Part shown: positions 1 through 8,319 of the stretch, piece after piece
Layout: every line of letters starts with the position of its first letter
Position numbering within the stretch: position 1 is the stretch's first letter
Assembly: GCA_012517065.1 (NCBI GenBank)
Contig: JAAYVR010000211.1
Coordinates: 1 to 46,956, forward strand
Length of the DNA: 46,956 nucleotides
Direction of reading: 5' to 3'
DNA from: Verrucomicrobiota bacterium
GTDB lineage: Bacteria; Verrucomicrobiota; Verrucomicrobiia; Limisphaerales; J093
Notes under the pieces: generated by a model
Told to the model about the DNA's origin: nothing
Seen by the model: only the letters and a program-made list of their open reading frames with translations
Databases searched by the model: none
Made by a program: the position numbers and the translations under genes

Positions 1-171
1 CACATAACAGACGGAGTGGCGTTGGGGAGCAGGGCGTTTGTTGAGGAGGTGTTCATGAGGCATCGGCCGCTGTTTGGTTCGAAGCGGAAGAGTGGTGCGA
101 GGAAGATACCCGGGATGTTGTTGGGAGAGGTCTATGTGTTGCGTGACTTGAAGGTGAGAGCGATCGAGTAA
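1..171 (+). CDS. REP-associated Y1 (HUH) transposase, C-terminal end only
   Basis: Frame 1 is open from the window edge to a TAA at 169-171 and encodes the last 56 residues of a protein. The tail contains GSRAFVEEVF, then a FGSKRKSGARKI-like basic stretch, then VYVLRDLKVRAIE. In the REP-associated tyrosine transposase family (Y1_Tnp, single-strand HUH nucleases that move or maintain REP hairpins) this G-S-x-x-F-V-E...F-G-x-K-R-K-x-G-A-R...L-R-D-L-x-V order is the usual C-terminal tail, beyond the catalytic HUH and Tyr motifs, which lie outside the window. The gene is cut by the window edge and is too short for a function test here. Its 3' flank recurs at the far end of the window. Recognition rests on the tail motif only; the family assignment is knowledge-based. 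Confidence 0.72.
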   Translation, partial: HITDGVALGSRAFVEEVFMRHRPLFGSKRKSGARKIPGMLLGEVYVLRDLKVRAIE

Positions 172-185
172 AGGGCTGGGAGGAG

Positions 186-585
186 TAAGTCGAGGAAAAG
201 GGGCAGGGGCGTTTTCAGAGATCGGAGTTGGGGGATGCCGAAGGCCTGGTGAAGGAGTTCGGTGATTGGTGGATTGTTTTCACGTGATGTCATTGCCGGC
301 TTGGTCCGTTTGGTGATTAGGGTGAGATCGGCAGTTTGAGGGGTGTTCATGCCGGCTGAATAGGCGTTGTCGGGTCACATCTGAAGTTTCCGGGGACTGT
401 TTTGAGGGGTTGGTGAGGGTTTGGCGGTGGCTGAACAAATAGAGTGACAGAGACGATGTTGTGGCGGCGGGGTTGGACCGGGCTGGACTGGCCTTGTGGC
501 GTCATGAGTGGAGTTTACGATGACCGGTGAGCGCCGTTGGCGGGGTTTGGTGTGGGCGGAGCAAATAGAGTGACAGACACGATGT
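186..585 (+). repeat. Transposase 3' flank, left copy (inverted partner at right edge)
   Basis: The roughly 400 bases after the transposase stop match the reverse complement of 46956-46555, nearly base for base in the first ~150 and more loosely later. Inside are two tandem units of about 126 bases, each ending in AAATAGAGTGACAGACACGAT (434-461, first copy with an AGAGAC variant; 561-585). Each unit also contains a TGAAGTTTCCGGGG-like segment that resembles the right arm of the H2 hairpins described elsewhere. No convincing gene lies here; the open frame on the minus strand between 132 and 350 is a by-product of the repeat. The flank ends about 60 bases before the stop codon of the PQQ-propeller gene. 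Confidence 0.8.
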
Positions 586-642
586 GTTTTCGTCGCCCCA
601 CGAACGTGAATCGGGAGAGAAATCGTTACAACCGGGGTGAAT

Positions 643-3228
643 TCATTTTGCGGCGTCCAAAGCCACACTCAGTTTCAGAATATGAAACAGATCAGCCTGG
701 CAAAACGGCAGGTCAACCCGTTGCGCCAGCTCATCGGCTGGGAGCCGCATCAGCCATGCCCGGGCTGTGAATGCGTCGGCCGCTAGGTCTGGCGGGTCAA
801 TGTAGTTTTCTCCAAAATGCACCTGACGTTCCTCCCCAACCAACCACCAGGTGGCATGCAAACGCTCAAACACTTGCCATAGCGGCAGAACAGAATTGTT
901 CGCTTGCTCGCGTATGCGCGCTGCCAGTTCAGGGGACAAGCCGTCCAGTAACCAAACCTTGTGGCGGTGCGGAGCGATGCGCAAGAACAGGCCGTTCCCG
1001 CCTCCAATGAACCTGTCGAGTTCTGCAGCTCCGTTGAAAGTACTGACACTGTTCTCGGAGCCAACCCGTTTCCACCAACCGGCAAGGGCATCAAAGTTCG
1101 ACTCGAAGCGGCTTTGTGCGTCTGCGAACGTTTCATGGTCGCCGGTCTTTCGCGCTAAATCTTGAATCGCAAGCAAAGACCGCATGTAGCGATTAGCATG
1201 AACGTCGCCTTTAGCGGCGTCCAACTTCCAGCCTGTCATGACAAAGTCACGATAAACACCTCGAATATCCGGCCAACGTTCGAGCACGCGGCCGGTTTGG
1301 CCGCAACGTTGTCCGTAGAACCACGCCGCATACACGCCAGCGAACGGATGCGGTGGTTGATCAGCGCCAACGCGCGACAATGACTCTGTGGGAGGCGGCG
1401 ACCATTCACGCCTTTGACCTTCGTTCAAATCAAGTTGCCCTGCAGCAGTGTAAGGTGGACGTCTTTCAAACTCATTCGCCAGCAAAGCCAGAACACCTGC
1501 TTGTTGGTTCGTCTCCAAATGCGGATACGCCCAGCTTAACGCCTCGAGAACTGCGCCAGTGTTGTCAAAGAAGAATTGCCTCCCGGCGAGCCCGGGTTCG
1601 ACCATCAGCGGCGCCCAACGTGCAGAGAGAAACGCTCCAATACTTCGACCGAGTTCAGCGCGCAGCATCGACGTCGTCGGCACGGATGGAGCTGGTCCGC
1701 GAATTGTTTTCACCTCGTCGCTTCGCACCACGCGAACCGGCGGCACCGAACCGCTCTTTCCCGGCGCCAAGCAGAGCACGCGGCTACCCGTCTGCCAGTA
1801 GATGCGGTTGCCAGCCAGAGCAACACCGCCGCGGCCGGGGCCGTGCCATTCGTTGCGCGCCCATGGCGGATTCCGCAAGCCACCGTATGTGTCGCGCTCG
1901 CCATGAATCGTGACAAGATTACTTTGCACAAGATCGAAAGCGCTGAGTGTTCCCTGGTGCACAATCAAGACCTTATTGCTTGCGACAAGAAAATGCAGGC
2001 TCTCATCTGCTGTGCCCCAGAACGTGTTCCATGGCGGCTGAAATCCATGCCGATGGAATAGGAGTTGCACACGGTTCAACTCTGGATCAAGCATCCCGAG
2101 CGCCACCATCGGCGCCACGCCGAGGTTCCAGTTGCCGTAAGCGGTCCTGAACAAGACCAGCAACCGGCCATCGATCGTCATGGCCGGTGGCGCGCCCACA
2201 CCCTGGCACCCCGCGGCCCAAAGAATCGGCGCAGGATCAATCTCGCGCCCGGATCTGGCGTCGAACATGAAAAACGTCTGCGCAAGCTGATTGGTTGCGA
2301 CATATTCGGCCACGGCAGCCTGCTCGCGTGCCAACAATTCAGGAGTGCCACGAGCAGCTTCGCTCTTATGCCAAGCGTCCAGCTTTTGCCAATGACTGTC
2401 ATCGACGTTAGCCTGTGCCGCAAGAAACCGCCGGTCACGGTTTATGCGGTCGGCAAAATTGTGCGCGGGGTTTGTCCGCACGATGACATAGGCCCGATCC
2501 CCGCGTCTGATCAGGACCGGATAATAATCGCGAGCGCTTTGGCCTGAGAGAGGTTTTGATTCCCACACAAGCTCACCGGTTGAGGCCCGCATTGCCACCA
2601 CATGCAGCGCCTCGGTTGTCACAAACACCAGACCCTCGGCAACTGCGGCCGTTTGGCGAATCGGCGATCCGAGCCGCCGCCGCCAATGTTCCCGGCCGTC
2701 AATCGCGTTTACTGCTAACATGTCGCCTTGTCGTGTGCCGATGAATGCAACGCCTCCATCGAGAACGGGCGCAGCCGCGCATCCACCGAGGTCTGTGACA
2801 TACACCCAACGCACTTCGCCACTCGATGCGTCAAGGCCGAAGAATCTTCCCGCGGTGTCGGCCGCGACAACAACATTGCTGCTCACCGCCGGCGACTGGA
2901 GAAATGGCGCGCCACCGTCGAACCGCCACAAGGCATCGCCTGTCACGGCATCAATCGCATAAACGTTGCCGGCGTGGGTGGCAACATATAGACGGCCTCC
3001 GGCGACGATCGGTTCAGTGGCGGTCCCCAGCCGTTCATTCTCGAATTCAACTGCCCATGCGCGATGATAAGCGGACCGAACCTCAACTTGGGCATAACCG
3101 TTGTGACAAGCGTTTCCGCGCAACATCGGCCAGTCAGCAAGGGGTTGATCCGCCCGCAGCAATCCATTGATGACTGCCAAATGCAAAAGCCATCTCAGCC
3201 CTCGCACACCGACCCTCGCGTATATCAT
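643..3228 (-). CDS. Secreted PQQ-like beta-propeller protein with helical C-terminal domain
   Basis: 861 residues. The N-terminus has a hydrophobic stretch ending near residue 27 (a Sec-type signal), so the protein is probably exported. Residues about 35-230 carry repeated blades of the PQQ/BamB type, with recurring patterns such as GGRLYVATHAGNVYAIDAVTG and SGEVRWVY (aromatic, G-x-L-x-A-L/D-x-x-T/S-G-E-x-x-W). These are structural repeats that do not by themselves prove a bound quinone. Propeller-like sequence continues with longer insertions to about residue 490. The last ~300 residues are Trp- and Leu-rich and look helical, perhaps an alpha/alpha toroid. No dehydrogenase catalytic motif is obvious. 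It is transcribed away from the jelly-roll-like gene at 3540. Function unknown; a surface or periplasmic scaffold or binding role is possible. Confidence 0.8.
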   Translation of the reverse strand: MIYARVGVRGLRWLLHLAVINGLLRADQPLADWPMLRGNACHNGYAQVEVRSAYHRAWAVEFENERLGTATEPIVAGGRLYVATHAGNVYAIDAVTGDALWRFDGGAPFLQSPAVSSNVVVAADTAGRFFGLDASSGEVRWVYVTDLGGCAAAPVLDGGVAFIGTRQGDMLAVNAIDGREHWRRRLGSPIRQTAAVAEGLVFVTTEALHVVAMRASTGELVWESKPLSGQSARDYYPVLIRRGDRAYVIVRTNPAHNFADRINRDRRFLAAQANVDDSHWQKLDAWHKSEAARGTPELLAREQAAVAEYVATNQLAQTFFMFDARSGREIDPAPILWAAGCQGVGAPPAMTIDGRLLVLFRTAYGNWNLGVAPMVALGMLDPELNRVQLLFHRHGFQPPWNTFWGTADESLHFLVASNKVLIVHQGTLSAFDLVQSNLVTIHGERDTYGGLRNPPWARNEWHGPGRGGVALAGNRIYWQTGSRVLCLAPGKSGSVPPVRVVRSDEVKTIRGPAPSVPTTSMLRAELGRSIGAFLSARWAPLMVEPGLAGRQFFFDNTGAVLEALSWAYPHLETNQQAGVLALLANEFERRPPYTAAGQLDLNEGQRREWSPPPTESLSRVGADQPPHPFAGVYAAWFYGQRCGQTGRVLERWPDIRGVYRDFVMTGWKLDAAKGDVHANRYMRSLLAIQDLARKTGDHETFADAQSRFESNFDALAGWWKRVGSENSVSTFNGAAELDRFIGGGNGLFLRIAPHRHKVWLLDGLSPELAARIREQANNSVLPLWQVFERLHATWWLVGEERQVHFGENYIDPPDLAADAFTARAWLMRLPADELAQRVDLPFCQADLFHILKLSVALDAAK

Positions 3229-3539
3229 GATTCAATGGTAAGTTTCGGCTTCAATACGACAAGCACCAATCACGCTTTAATGACCGATCGGAACAACGAG
3301 GTGCCGCGTTGCACGTTGCAATCATCGCTGCCAAATAGCTTCTACCCCGGAAATCCAACCGTAATGCATTTCCGATTGCGTTTGGTCTCGGAGCCTGTGA
3401 CGCATTGAGATTTCTAAAGCGGGCCAGATTTGGCGCAACGCGCCTGTCAACTTCTTGTTGAACAGAGAAGCTTGGACAGGCTATGAATTTGGCCACCGGC
3501 GTAACGGTCGGCGAAATGTTCGTTTTGGGGAGTGTTTTC
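3229..3539. other. Divergent intergenic region without a recognisable gene
   Basis: 311 bases separate the starts of the minus-strand propeller gene and the plus-strand secreted protein. Promoters for both should lie here, but I see no convincing -35/-10 pair, and none of the hairpin repeats found elsewhere. Open frames in this stretch run into neighbouring genes in the wrong frame and look like shadows. Confidence 0.5.
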
Positions 3540-4457
3540 ATGGCTGCGCTGGAACAACAGTTCAATCGAAGATTGACAAAGTGGGTTTCTGCGCTGCTTT
3601 TGGCTGGCATGATGCTCGAGTCGGTTGACGGTGCTGACGCAATGGCGCCGCGCATCAAGGCTTTGGCAAAAACAAAACGAATCGCAACGCACCAATTAGG
3701 GGTCGAAGGGATAACGCCCGCCGAAACGATCGGTACTCTGAAGCTCCCGTATTTCTCGGGCTTGCTGGTAACAGTTCTGTGGGATGATTTCCGACGCGCC
3801 GACACCGTGGAACCGGGGGCTGGAGAACCGCCGATAGGCTCCGAATGGCTGTTGATCGGGGCCGGCGGAACACGTCCCAGTCAGTGGGGCATGGTCCAAG
3901 ACGGCTACTTGACTGCGAGCCAGTTCGGCATTGGCAACACGGTTTATGCGTGTCAGCGGCTCAAGACCGAACCGGTCCGGCTGGATGCTGTGTTCAGGTG
4001 GGAAACGATTGCGCAAGACGGCGCCGATGGCACGTTTGTGCTCGCTGTTGGTCCAGATGAAGGGACGAGCTGGATACGGAATCTTGTGCACGTGCGCTTT
4101 CGCCGGAACGCTGTCATATACGACACGATCATCGGTGGTATAATGTGGTCCGAGGTGGCTTTGAAGCGATTTGAGGAACACCAGCTTGCTTACGGGGTTG
4201 ACCATCATGGTACGGTGATTCTCGACTGGGATGCGCCACGCATAAAGGTTTACCTGAATGATGAACTCATGTTCGAGTGCAGCGACGCGGCGATCTCAAG
4301 GCTTCGTGGCACTCGGGCTTTTTGGGAAATGTACTACGGTTCGGAACTGCCAAAGAGCAAGATCATGATCGGCGGTGCGGCTGCACATGGTAAAGGACCG
4401 TATTGGTGTCATCCGAATGTCAGCGGACGCGAAAGGCAAATCGATGCGTTGCCCTGA
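3540..4457 (+). CDS. Secreted protein of unknown function, jelly-roll-like
   Basis: 305 residues from the ATG at 3540, preceded by GGGGAG about 8 bases upstream; an ATG at 3483 would add 19 residues and is less likely. The first ~32 residues form a signal peptide (basic RR, hydrophobic SALLLAGMMLESVDG, then ADA). The mature part begins with a D-D-F-R-R-A-D segment and a G-S-E-W-L-L...W-G-M-V-Q-D-G-Y-L-T pattern. In concanavalin-like jelly-roll proteins of this phylum such a pattern precedes a sandwich of beta strands. Later KVYLNDELMFECSD fits the characteristic inner strand. I do not recognise the family precisely. A carbohydrate-binding or sorting role would be inference. It converges on the prepilin gene at 4656. 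Confidence 0.72.
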   Translation: MAALEQQFNRRLTKWVSALLLAGMMLESVDGADAMAPRIKALAKTKRIATHQLGVEGITPAETIGTLKLPYFSGLLVTVLWDDFRRADTVEPGAGEPPIGSEWLLIGAGGTRPSQWGMVQDGYLTASQFGIGNTVYACQRLKTEPVRLDAVFRWETIAQDGADGTFVLAVGPDEGTSWIRNLVHVRFRRNAVIYDTIIGGIMWSEVALKRFEEHQLAYGVDHHGTVILDWDAPRIKVYLNDELMFECSDAAISRLRGTRAFWEMYYGSELPKSKIMIGGAAAHGKGPYWCHPNVSGRERQIDALP

Positions 4458-4571
4458 GCCGGTGGAGTTCCCGGCCAATTCGAAAAGTGCGGAGACAGAA
4501 AAAAGTCAGGCGGGAGAATCCCTTTGCGACCTGATTTCTCTGACGCCGATTTTTCTGGTAGTGACGTTCTC

Positions 4572-4611
4572 TTAGCCCACTTATTTCGCGCCCAGAGCGG
4601 TCTGCGAAGCA
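4572..4611 (+). repeat. Degraded left half of hairpin repeat H1
   Basis: TTAGCCCACTTATTTC followed by a GAGCGGTCTGCGAAGC-like block matches the left half of the H1 element at 16123 and 22183 with scattered mismatches. No right arm follows. It lies just downstream of the convergent ends of two genes, where the intact copies also tend to sit. Confidence 0.6.
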
Positions 4612-4655
4612 AAGCCGAGCCAATTGATCGCGCTGCTGCTGTGTCGCGCTGTGGT

Positions 4656-5477
4656 TCAGCGGTCGCCGGCGCGTTTGAGCGGGTCCCAGTACCTGGAGTT
4701 CACAAGCCCCTTTGCGTCGCCGAAAGAGGGGTCTCGGATTGGGTTGATTTGACCTTCTTTGCGGGCCTCGGCGTGGGCGTCGGCGAATACAGCGACGCCT
4801 GTTTTCAGGTGGCGGATGACATCCATGCCTTCGAAACTTTTGTATTGGCTGTTTGCGGGGTCCATGCAGGCCCATGGCCACCAGCAACTGCTGCTCCACA
4901 TGCCGTCTGCTTTGGGCATTGAATCCCCGATCATGAAACAGTCGGTTGGCGTGACTATCGAGGTGCGTTTGAACCACGGTTTGGTGGTGAACCGGACGCC
5001 GCCGACGGTGAGATCGCCGGAGTCATACGGCCAAAGAGAAAGAAACCAACTGTTGATGCCGTACCCGACGTAGTGGCAGTCGAATTTCCACTGCCACTTG
5101 ATGTTATTGTCAACGCGCGGTCCTTTGAGTGCGGGGCAGTGAAACAGATTCGACTGATTTTGTGCGTAACCGATTATGGTTGTGCCCCACCAATTCGTTC
5201 GCGACGGAACTTCATCTGTGGTATTGAGATTCTGGTTCCGGTGAGCGGGGAATGTGTCGTTATTGTCATCGGTGTACAACTGCATGAAGAGCGCAACCTG
5301 CTTGAGGTTGTTCATGCATGACATTCTGATGCTTTTTGCCTTCGCGCGTGCGAGGGCTGGCAGGAGCATGCCCGCAAGGATCGCAATAATTGCAATTACG
5401 ACCAGCAATTCGATGAGGGTGAACGCAGCTTTCGAGCGCCGTGAAATCGGGCCGAAACTCAACGTGGTCGGTTTCAT
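4656..5477 (-). CDS. Prepilin-type N-terminal cleavage/methylation protein, H-X9-DG-like
   Basis: 273 residues from the ATG at 5477. A short basic leader (ISRRSKAA) precedes the class III signal [21 protein letters not shown], whose Phe is the predicted first mature residue after prepilin peptidase cleavage and whose Glu at +5 is present. The rest has the arrangement typical of the large Planctomycetes/Verrucomicrobia family of such proteins: A-R-A-K...C-x-N-N-L-K-Q near the helix, and near the C-terminus [17 protein letters not shown], a variant of the R-H-x-G-x-x-N-V-L-F-A-D-G-H motif. The usual Gly of ADGH is Ala. These proteins are common as single genes and their substrate is unknown. 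It stands alone, not in the pseudopilin run at 26.6 kb. No Shine-Dalgarno is visible. An upstream in-frame Met (5561) precedes the leader and is unlikely. Confidence 0.9.
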   Translation of the reverse strand: MKPTTLSFGPISRRSKAAFTLIELLVVIAIIAILAGMLLPALARAKAKSIRMSCMNNLKQVALFMQLYTDDNNDTFPAHRNQNLNTTDEVPSRTNWWGTTIIGYAQNQSNLFHCPALKGPRVDNNIKWQWKFDCHYVGYGINSWFLSLWPYDSGDLTVGGVRFTTKPWFKRTSIVTPTDCFMIGDSMPKADGMWSSSCWWPWACMDPANSQYKSFEGMDVIRHLKTGVAVFADAHAEARKEGQINPIRDPSFGDAKGLVNSRYWDPLKRAGDR

Positions 5478-5560
5478 ATGACCAATTGTTGAGTTACCTA
5501 TGCCACAATGCTGGTTGATCCGCCAGAAAAAACGCAGGGCTGAAATGAATACTGACCTCA

Positions 5561-5625
5561 CCCGGAATTCCCGCCAGAATGAAGTTTTGGGTGTCTTTTG
5601 CTGGTGAGCCGGTGAGACTTCCAGG
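5561..5625 (+). repeat. H2 hairpin repeat, copy 1 (loop type I)
   Basis: Left arm CCCGGAATTCCCGCC pairs imperfectly with GGTGAGACTTCCAGG at 5611-5625. The loop AATGAAGTTTTGGGTG...TTGCTGGTGAG matches the loop of the copy at 22255. It lies about 85 bases upstream of the prepilin start, on the edge of composite element 1. Confidence 0.7.
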
Positions 5626-5939
5626 ACCGGCCTGTTTCATAGCGACGTGAAGATGCTATGTTAGTCAGCTACTCAGGCTGCATCACATATTGAAAAGCCC
5701 TTCATATTCGCGAAGATTTTTGGGCTGCGAGTGTGGTCAGCTTCTCCGTATCGGCTTCTTTGGCTGGCAGTTAGGCGGCAACAACAGCACGATCTTTGGG
5801 AGTGAGTCGGAATAGGGTGACAGGCTCGTTGTTAGGGTTTTACCCCCTGATTGCGGCGTGGCCCGCAGATTGCCCGTTGTTCCAATCGGCGGTTGCCGAA
5901 GTCTGTGCAGGTACCCCTCGGATGCCGATATGGGTGCCG

Positions 5940-6107
5940 ATATGGGGACAGACACGTTGTTTGTGCATAGAAAGAAAGCGGCAGCAAGCTGCCGCACTCC
6001 AAGCGCTTCGCGCCTACCAACGCCAACGGCATCCGCGGCAGCGCGTGAAAAACCATTGGGATCAGGGGCGAAATCGAATGGGGCCATATGGGGACAGACA
6101 CGTTGTT
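5940..6107 (+). repeat. 146-base module bounded by direct GGGACAGACACG repeats
   Basis: Identical 22-base copies beginning ATATGGGGACAGACACG occur at 5940-5961 and 6086-6107. Between them is a module with the palindrome GCGGCAG-CAAG-CTGCCGC and a run matching copy 3. Copy 2 of the composite element (8572-8593) has a single motif and no module, so the module is gained or lost as a unit between direct repeats. Confidence 0.85.
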
Positions 6108-6188
6108 GGCTTGGAGCGTGGCGGGTGGCCCCTTGGCGCAGGCGCAAAGGGTTGGCGTACTATAATCAGGACCAGAAAGCTTTCAGTT

Positions 6189-6580
6189 TTCCGCGTAGAG
6201 GCGGAACTCTAGCAGCGATGGGTTGCTCGGCACCTCGAGCGATGCCGCGTCCGCGGCCGTTAGAGTCCCGCCTTTAGGCGGAACAATTTCATGAAACCAA
6301 ACATTAGCACTTTTCGGTCATCCGGCTGTGTTCCGCGTAAACGCGGAACTCTGGCAGCGACGGGTCGTTCCGCACCTCGGGCGAAGTCACACCCGCGGCC
6401 GTCAGAGTACCGCCTTTAGGCGGAACGATTCCATGAAACCAAACATAAGCACTTTTCGGTGAACTGTCTGTGGTTCCGCGTAAACGCGGAACTCTGGCAG
6501 CGCTCGGTTGTCCCTCACCTCGGGCGAAGTCACGCCCGCGGCCGTTAGAGTACCGCCTTTAGGCTGAAGAGTCTCATGTG
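6189..6580 (+). repeat. Tandem repeat, 142-143-base unit, two full plus one partial copy
   Basis: Units begin at 6189, 6331 and 6474. Each starts with TTCCGCGTAAACGCGGAA (first unit with a TAGAGG variant), a near-perfect hairpin with a 2-4 base loop, and ends with a second small hairpin, CCGCCTTTAGGCGG. The link carries CTCGGGCGAAGTCAC and GCGGCCGT. Units 1 and 2 continue with CATGAAACCAAACAT and CACTTTTCGGT. Unit 3 instead passes into the terminal TGGTTGGAAGTT block. Single copies of the unit occur at 8671 and 19072 in the other composite elements. The length and paired hairpins exclude a CRISPR array. Confidence 0.9.
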
Positions 6581-6765
6581 GTTGGAAGTTGGTCTGACAG
6601 CGCCGCGTCGCGTGGGGGCTTGTTCAGAGTGGTTTTAGCGGCGAGGGAGTCGTAGCAGATAGTTCGCAGACCGGCGCGACCGATTGCCACGGGGGGCGCG
6701 GGAGCCGGCTCACTGCCCGTCAGGCAACTTTGGTTCTGGCTGCGCCGGGTTGCGAAATATGGGAG

Positions 6766-7665
6766 CTAATTCTTCAAGTCCTCTGGAGTGAACCGTACAG
6801 GCACAACGCGTGTCCAACAGCTCGAGCCAAACCTTTCGAGAAAACTTGTTTGAACCCGGGCCGCGGTGTTTTGGTCGAGGAAAAAAGCAAACGTGGAGGA
6901 TCCACTGCCTGACATCATGGCGGCGACAGCGCCTGTTTCTCGCAGGAACTCTTGGTAAAGTTGCAGGATGGGAAACTTGGCAAGGACGGGTGATTCGAGG
7001 GCGTTGTAGAGTTCGGACATTGCGGCGTGAAGGTCGCCTTGCTGGAGTAAACTGACCATGCGCTCTGCGCGCCCCGGCGTTCCATTGAGGGCAGTGGGGA
7101 ATCGCTGTAGGGCTTGGTAAGCCCATCGGGTTGACACCCCAAAACCGGGGTACACAAGAAACAACCAAAGTTGCTCGAGCACTTCAAACTGCCCCAGATG
7201 TTTGATCTGCTCGCCCCGGCCGGTCGCAAGAGCCGGCGCGGGATTCAGAAAGAACGGCACGTCAGACCCCAGCGAGGCAGCGAGCTCGTGAAGAGCGGCC
7301 GCGTCAAACGGTTCTCCGAAAAGCCGGTTGAGCCCGACAATCGTTTGGGCGGCGTCGCTGCTGCCGCCGCCGAGGCCGGCGGCGACCGGTATGTTTTTCT
7401 GGAGACGGATGCGGACGCCGGACCGAATGTGTGTGCGTTGGAGGAATGCTTCGGCTGCGCGGACGACCAAATTGGACGAGTCTGTTGGCAGGGTGTCGTC
7501 GCTACACAAGAAGCTTATGCCCTCTGGCGCGGCGGCAATTTCGAGTTCGTCGAAGACCGGTACCGGGCACATGATGGTTTCCAACTGGTGGAACCCGTCG
7601 GGTCGGCGCCCCAGTATGTTGAGCAGCAGATTGATTTTGCAGGGAGCGCGGAGTTGAATCGGCAT
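6766..7665 (-). CDS. ispE: 4-diphosphocytidyl-2-C-methyl-D-erythritol kinase
   Basis: 299 residues from the ATG at 7665. IspE phosphorylates CDP-methylerythritol at the 2-hydroxyl in the cytosolic MEP route to isoprenoids. The GHMP-kinase signature is clear: APCKINLLL with Lys10, the ATP loop PVAAGLGGGSSDAA at 93-106, and SDVPFF with the likely catalytic Asp135, then MSGSGSSTF near the C-terminus. Lys10 falls at the position known from E. coli IspE, which supports this start. A GTG at 7689 is possible but would place the terminator-like hairpin inside the gene. Length is normal for the family. No other MEP gene is nearby. The stop codon lies directly against the end of composite element 1, and the start lies 6 bases after the terminator of the upstream lipoprotein gene. 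Confidence 0.95.
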   Translation of the reverse strand: MPIQLRAPCKINLLLNILGRRPDGFHQLETIMCPVPVFDELEIAAAPEGISFLCSDDTLPTDSSNLVVRAAEAFLQRTHIRSGVRIRLQKNIPVAAGLGGGSSDAAQTIVGLNRLFGEPFDAAALHELAASLGSDVPFFLNPAPALATGRGEQIKHLGQFEVLEQLWLFLVYPGFGVSTRWAYQALQRFPTALNGTPGRAERMVSLLQQGDLHAAMSELYNALESPVLAKFPILQLYQEFLRETGAVAAMMSGSGSSTFAFFLDQNTAARVQTSFLERFGSSCWTRVVPVRFTPEDLKN

Positions 7666-7671
7666 AAATGG

Positions 7672-7699
7672 AAAAGGCGCCAACAACACTGTTGGCGCC
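7672..7699 (-). terminator. Intrinsic terminator between the lipoprotein gene and ispE
   Basis: On the minus strand GGCGCCAACA-GTGT-TGTTGGCGCC forms a perfect 10-base-pair stem with a 4-base loop, followed by TTTTCC. It begins 20 bases after the stop codon of the lipoprotein gene and ends 6 bases before the ispE ATG. This is the strongest simple terminator in the region. Its position means it could also act as an attenuator for ispE. Confidence 0.85.
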
Positions 7700-7719
7700 C
7701 GGGAAAGCGGATTTGGTGC

Positions 7720-8175
7720 TTAGTAATCGAATATGCGGAATCTGCTGCCTGGCACGAACGGGAAAACGTCGCCGCCGGCATAACCTGTTGCTGAATCGGG
7801 GCCAACGGTCGGGTCCGCAATGAGCCGGGGCACGTCGCTGTCTGGGAAAGCTGGATCAACAGTCATGTCGGGATAAATCGGGTTGTTCGGTTTCAACACG
7901 GGGTCGTAGCTTGGGATTGGGAACGTGGCGACCTCATACAATCCGACTGCAGTTCGGACGACGCTGCGGTTGAACCCGCGGATAACGCCTGTTGTATAGG
8001 CTGCCGCGGGGCCGTCCCACAGCGCTGTTTGCTCGAAAGATCTGCGGATTTCACCCATCCGGGCGAACTCGGTGACATTATTCAGACCACGCCCGAGTTT
8101 CTTTTCGGGGCCGGAACACCCGCACGCCAGCAACACAACGACACAACCAACCGCAATCGAGAGTCTTGTTCGCAT
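7720..8175 (-). CDS. Lipoprotein, TIGR04073-like exosortase-associated family
   Basis: 151 residues. The N-terminus MRTRLSIAVGCVVVLLACGC is a lipoprotein signal with Cys18 in an L-L-A-C lipobox, so the protein is probably lipid-anchored. The next part, KLGRGLNNVTEF followed by GxxxAYTTGVIRGFNRSVVRTAVGLYEVATFPIP, matches what I know of the TIGR04073 family: small envelope proteins that co-occur with the exosortase/PEP-CTERM system, with a K-L-G-R-G-x-x-N start and a G-x-x-R-x-x-x-R-x-x-x-G-x-Y-E-x-x-T-F-P core. The role is unknown. The Pro- and Asp-rich C-terminal third is less conserved. A PEP-CTERM protein at 23.5-24.3 kb agrees with the system being present, but no exosortase gene is in the window. 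A strong terminator follows. Confidence 0.8.
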   Translation of the reverse strand: MRTRLSIAVGCVVVLLACGCSGPEKKLGRGLNNVTEFARMGEIRRSFEQTALWDGPAAAYTTGVIRGFNRSVVRTAVGLYEVATFPIPSYDPVLKPNNPIYPDMTVDPAFPDSDVPRLIADPTVGPDSATGYAGGDVFPFVPGSRFRIFDY

Positions 8176-8270
8176 AATCAGTACTCGTTGCTCTCAGATT
8201 ATCCGTGTTGCCGAAGTTGTAAAGCGCGATTTCAAAGCTTGGCGTAGCCGGAATCCAACGAGCACGGCGA

Positions 8271-8319
8271 GCCCGCGTATTCCATTGCCTGAGCAGTCTG
8301 CGAAGCGGGCCTCTTCACA
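8271..8319 (+). repeat. H1 hairpin repeat, left half (interrupted copy)
   Basis: GCCCGCGTATTCCATTGCC followed by TGAGCAGTCTGCGAAGCGGG and CTCTTCACAA matches the left arm and loop of the intact H1 copies at 16126 and 22186. The matching right arm appears only at 8970, after the ~650-base composite element. Confidence 0.75.

Larger units (their letters stand above)
5681..6760 (+). repeat. Composite repeat element, copy 1 (about 1.08 kb)
   Basis: This stretch between the prepilin gene and ispE holds no credible gene. It is a diverged copy of 8321-8968 and, from its middle on, of 18668-19360. In order: a TTCATATTCGCGAAGAT block (5697), an AATAGGGTGACAGGCTCGTTG motif (5811), a block ending in GGGACAGACACG (5940), a 146-base module with a GCGGCAGCAAGCTGCCGC palindrome ending in a second GGGACAGACACG (6086), three tandem 142-base units (6189), and a closing GC-rich block with TGGTTGGAAGTT that ends in GCGAAATATGGG. 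The last bases lie beside the ispE stop codon. The open frame on the minus strand at 5737-6147 recurs at the third copy only because the DNA is repeated; I do not call it a gene. Confidence 0.85.

Noticed and set aside
132-350. Minus-strand open frame with a recurrence at the right window edge
   Set aside because: It recurs because the transposase flank is duplicated, overlaps the transposase 3' end, and has no start signal.
537-1383. Several plus-strand open frames opposite the PQQ-propeller gene
   Set aside because: They are antisense to a gene with clear propeller repeats and have no recognisable products.
5737-6147. Minus-strand open frame, with similar frames at 18466-19029
   Set aside because: The proteins resemble each other only because the composite repeat DNA is duplicated; copy 2 does not preserve the frame, there is no ribosome-binding site, and the composition is that of translated hairpins.
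6189-6580. CRISPR-like array
   Set aside because: Units are 142-143 bases, near-identical throughout without unique spacers, number fewer than three, and contain internal hairpins. No cas gene is near.
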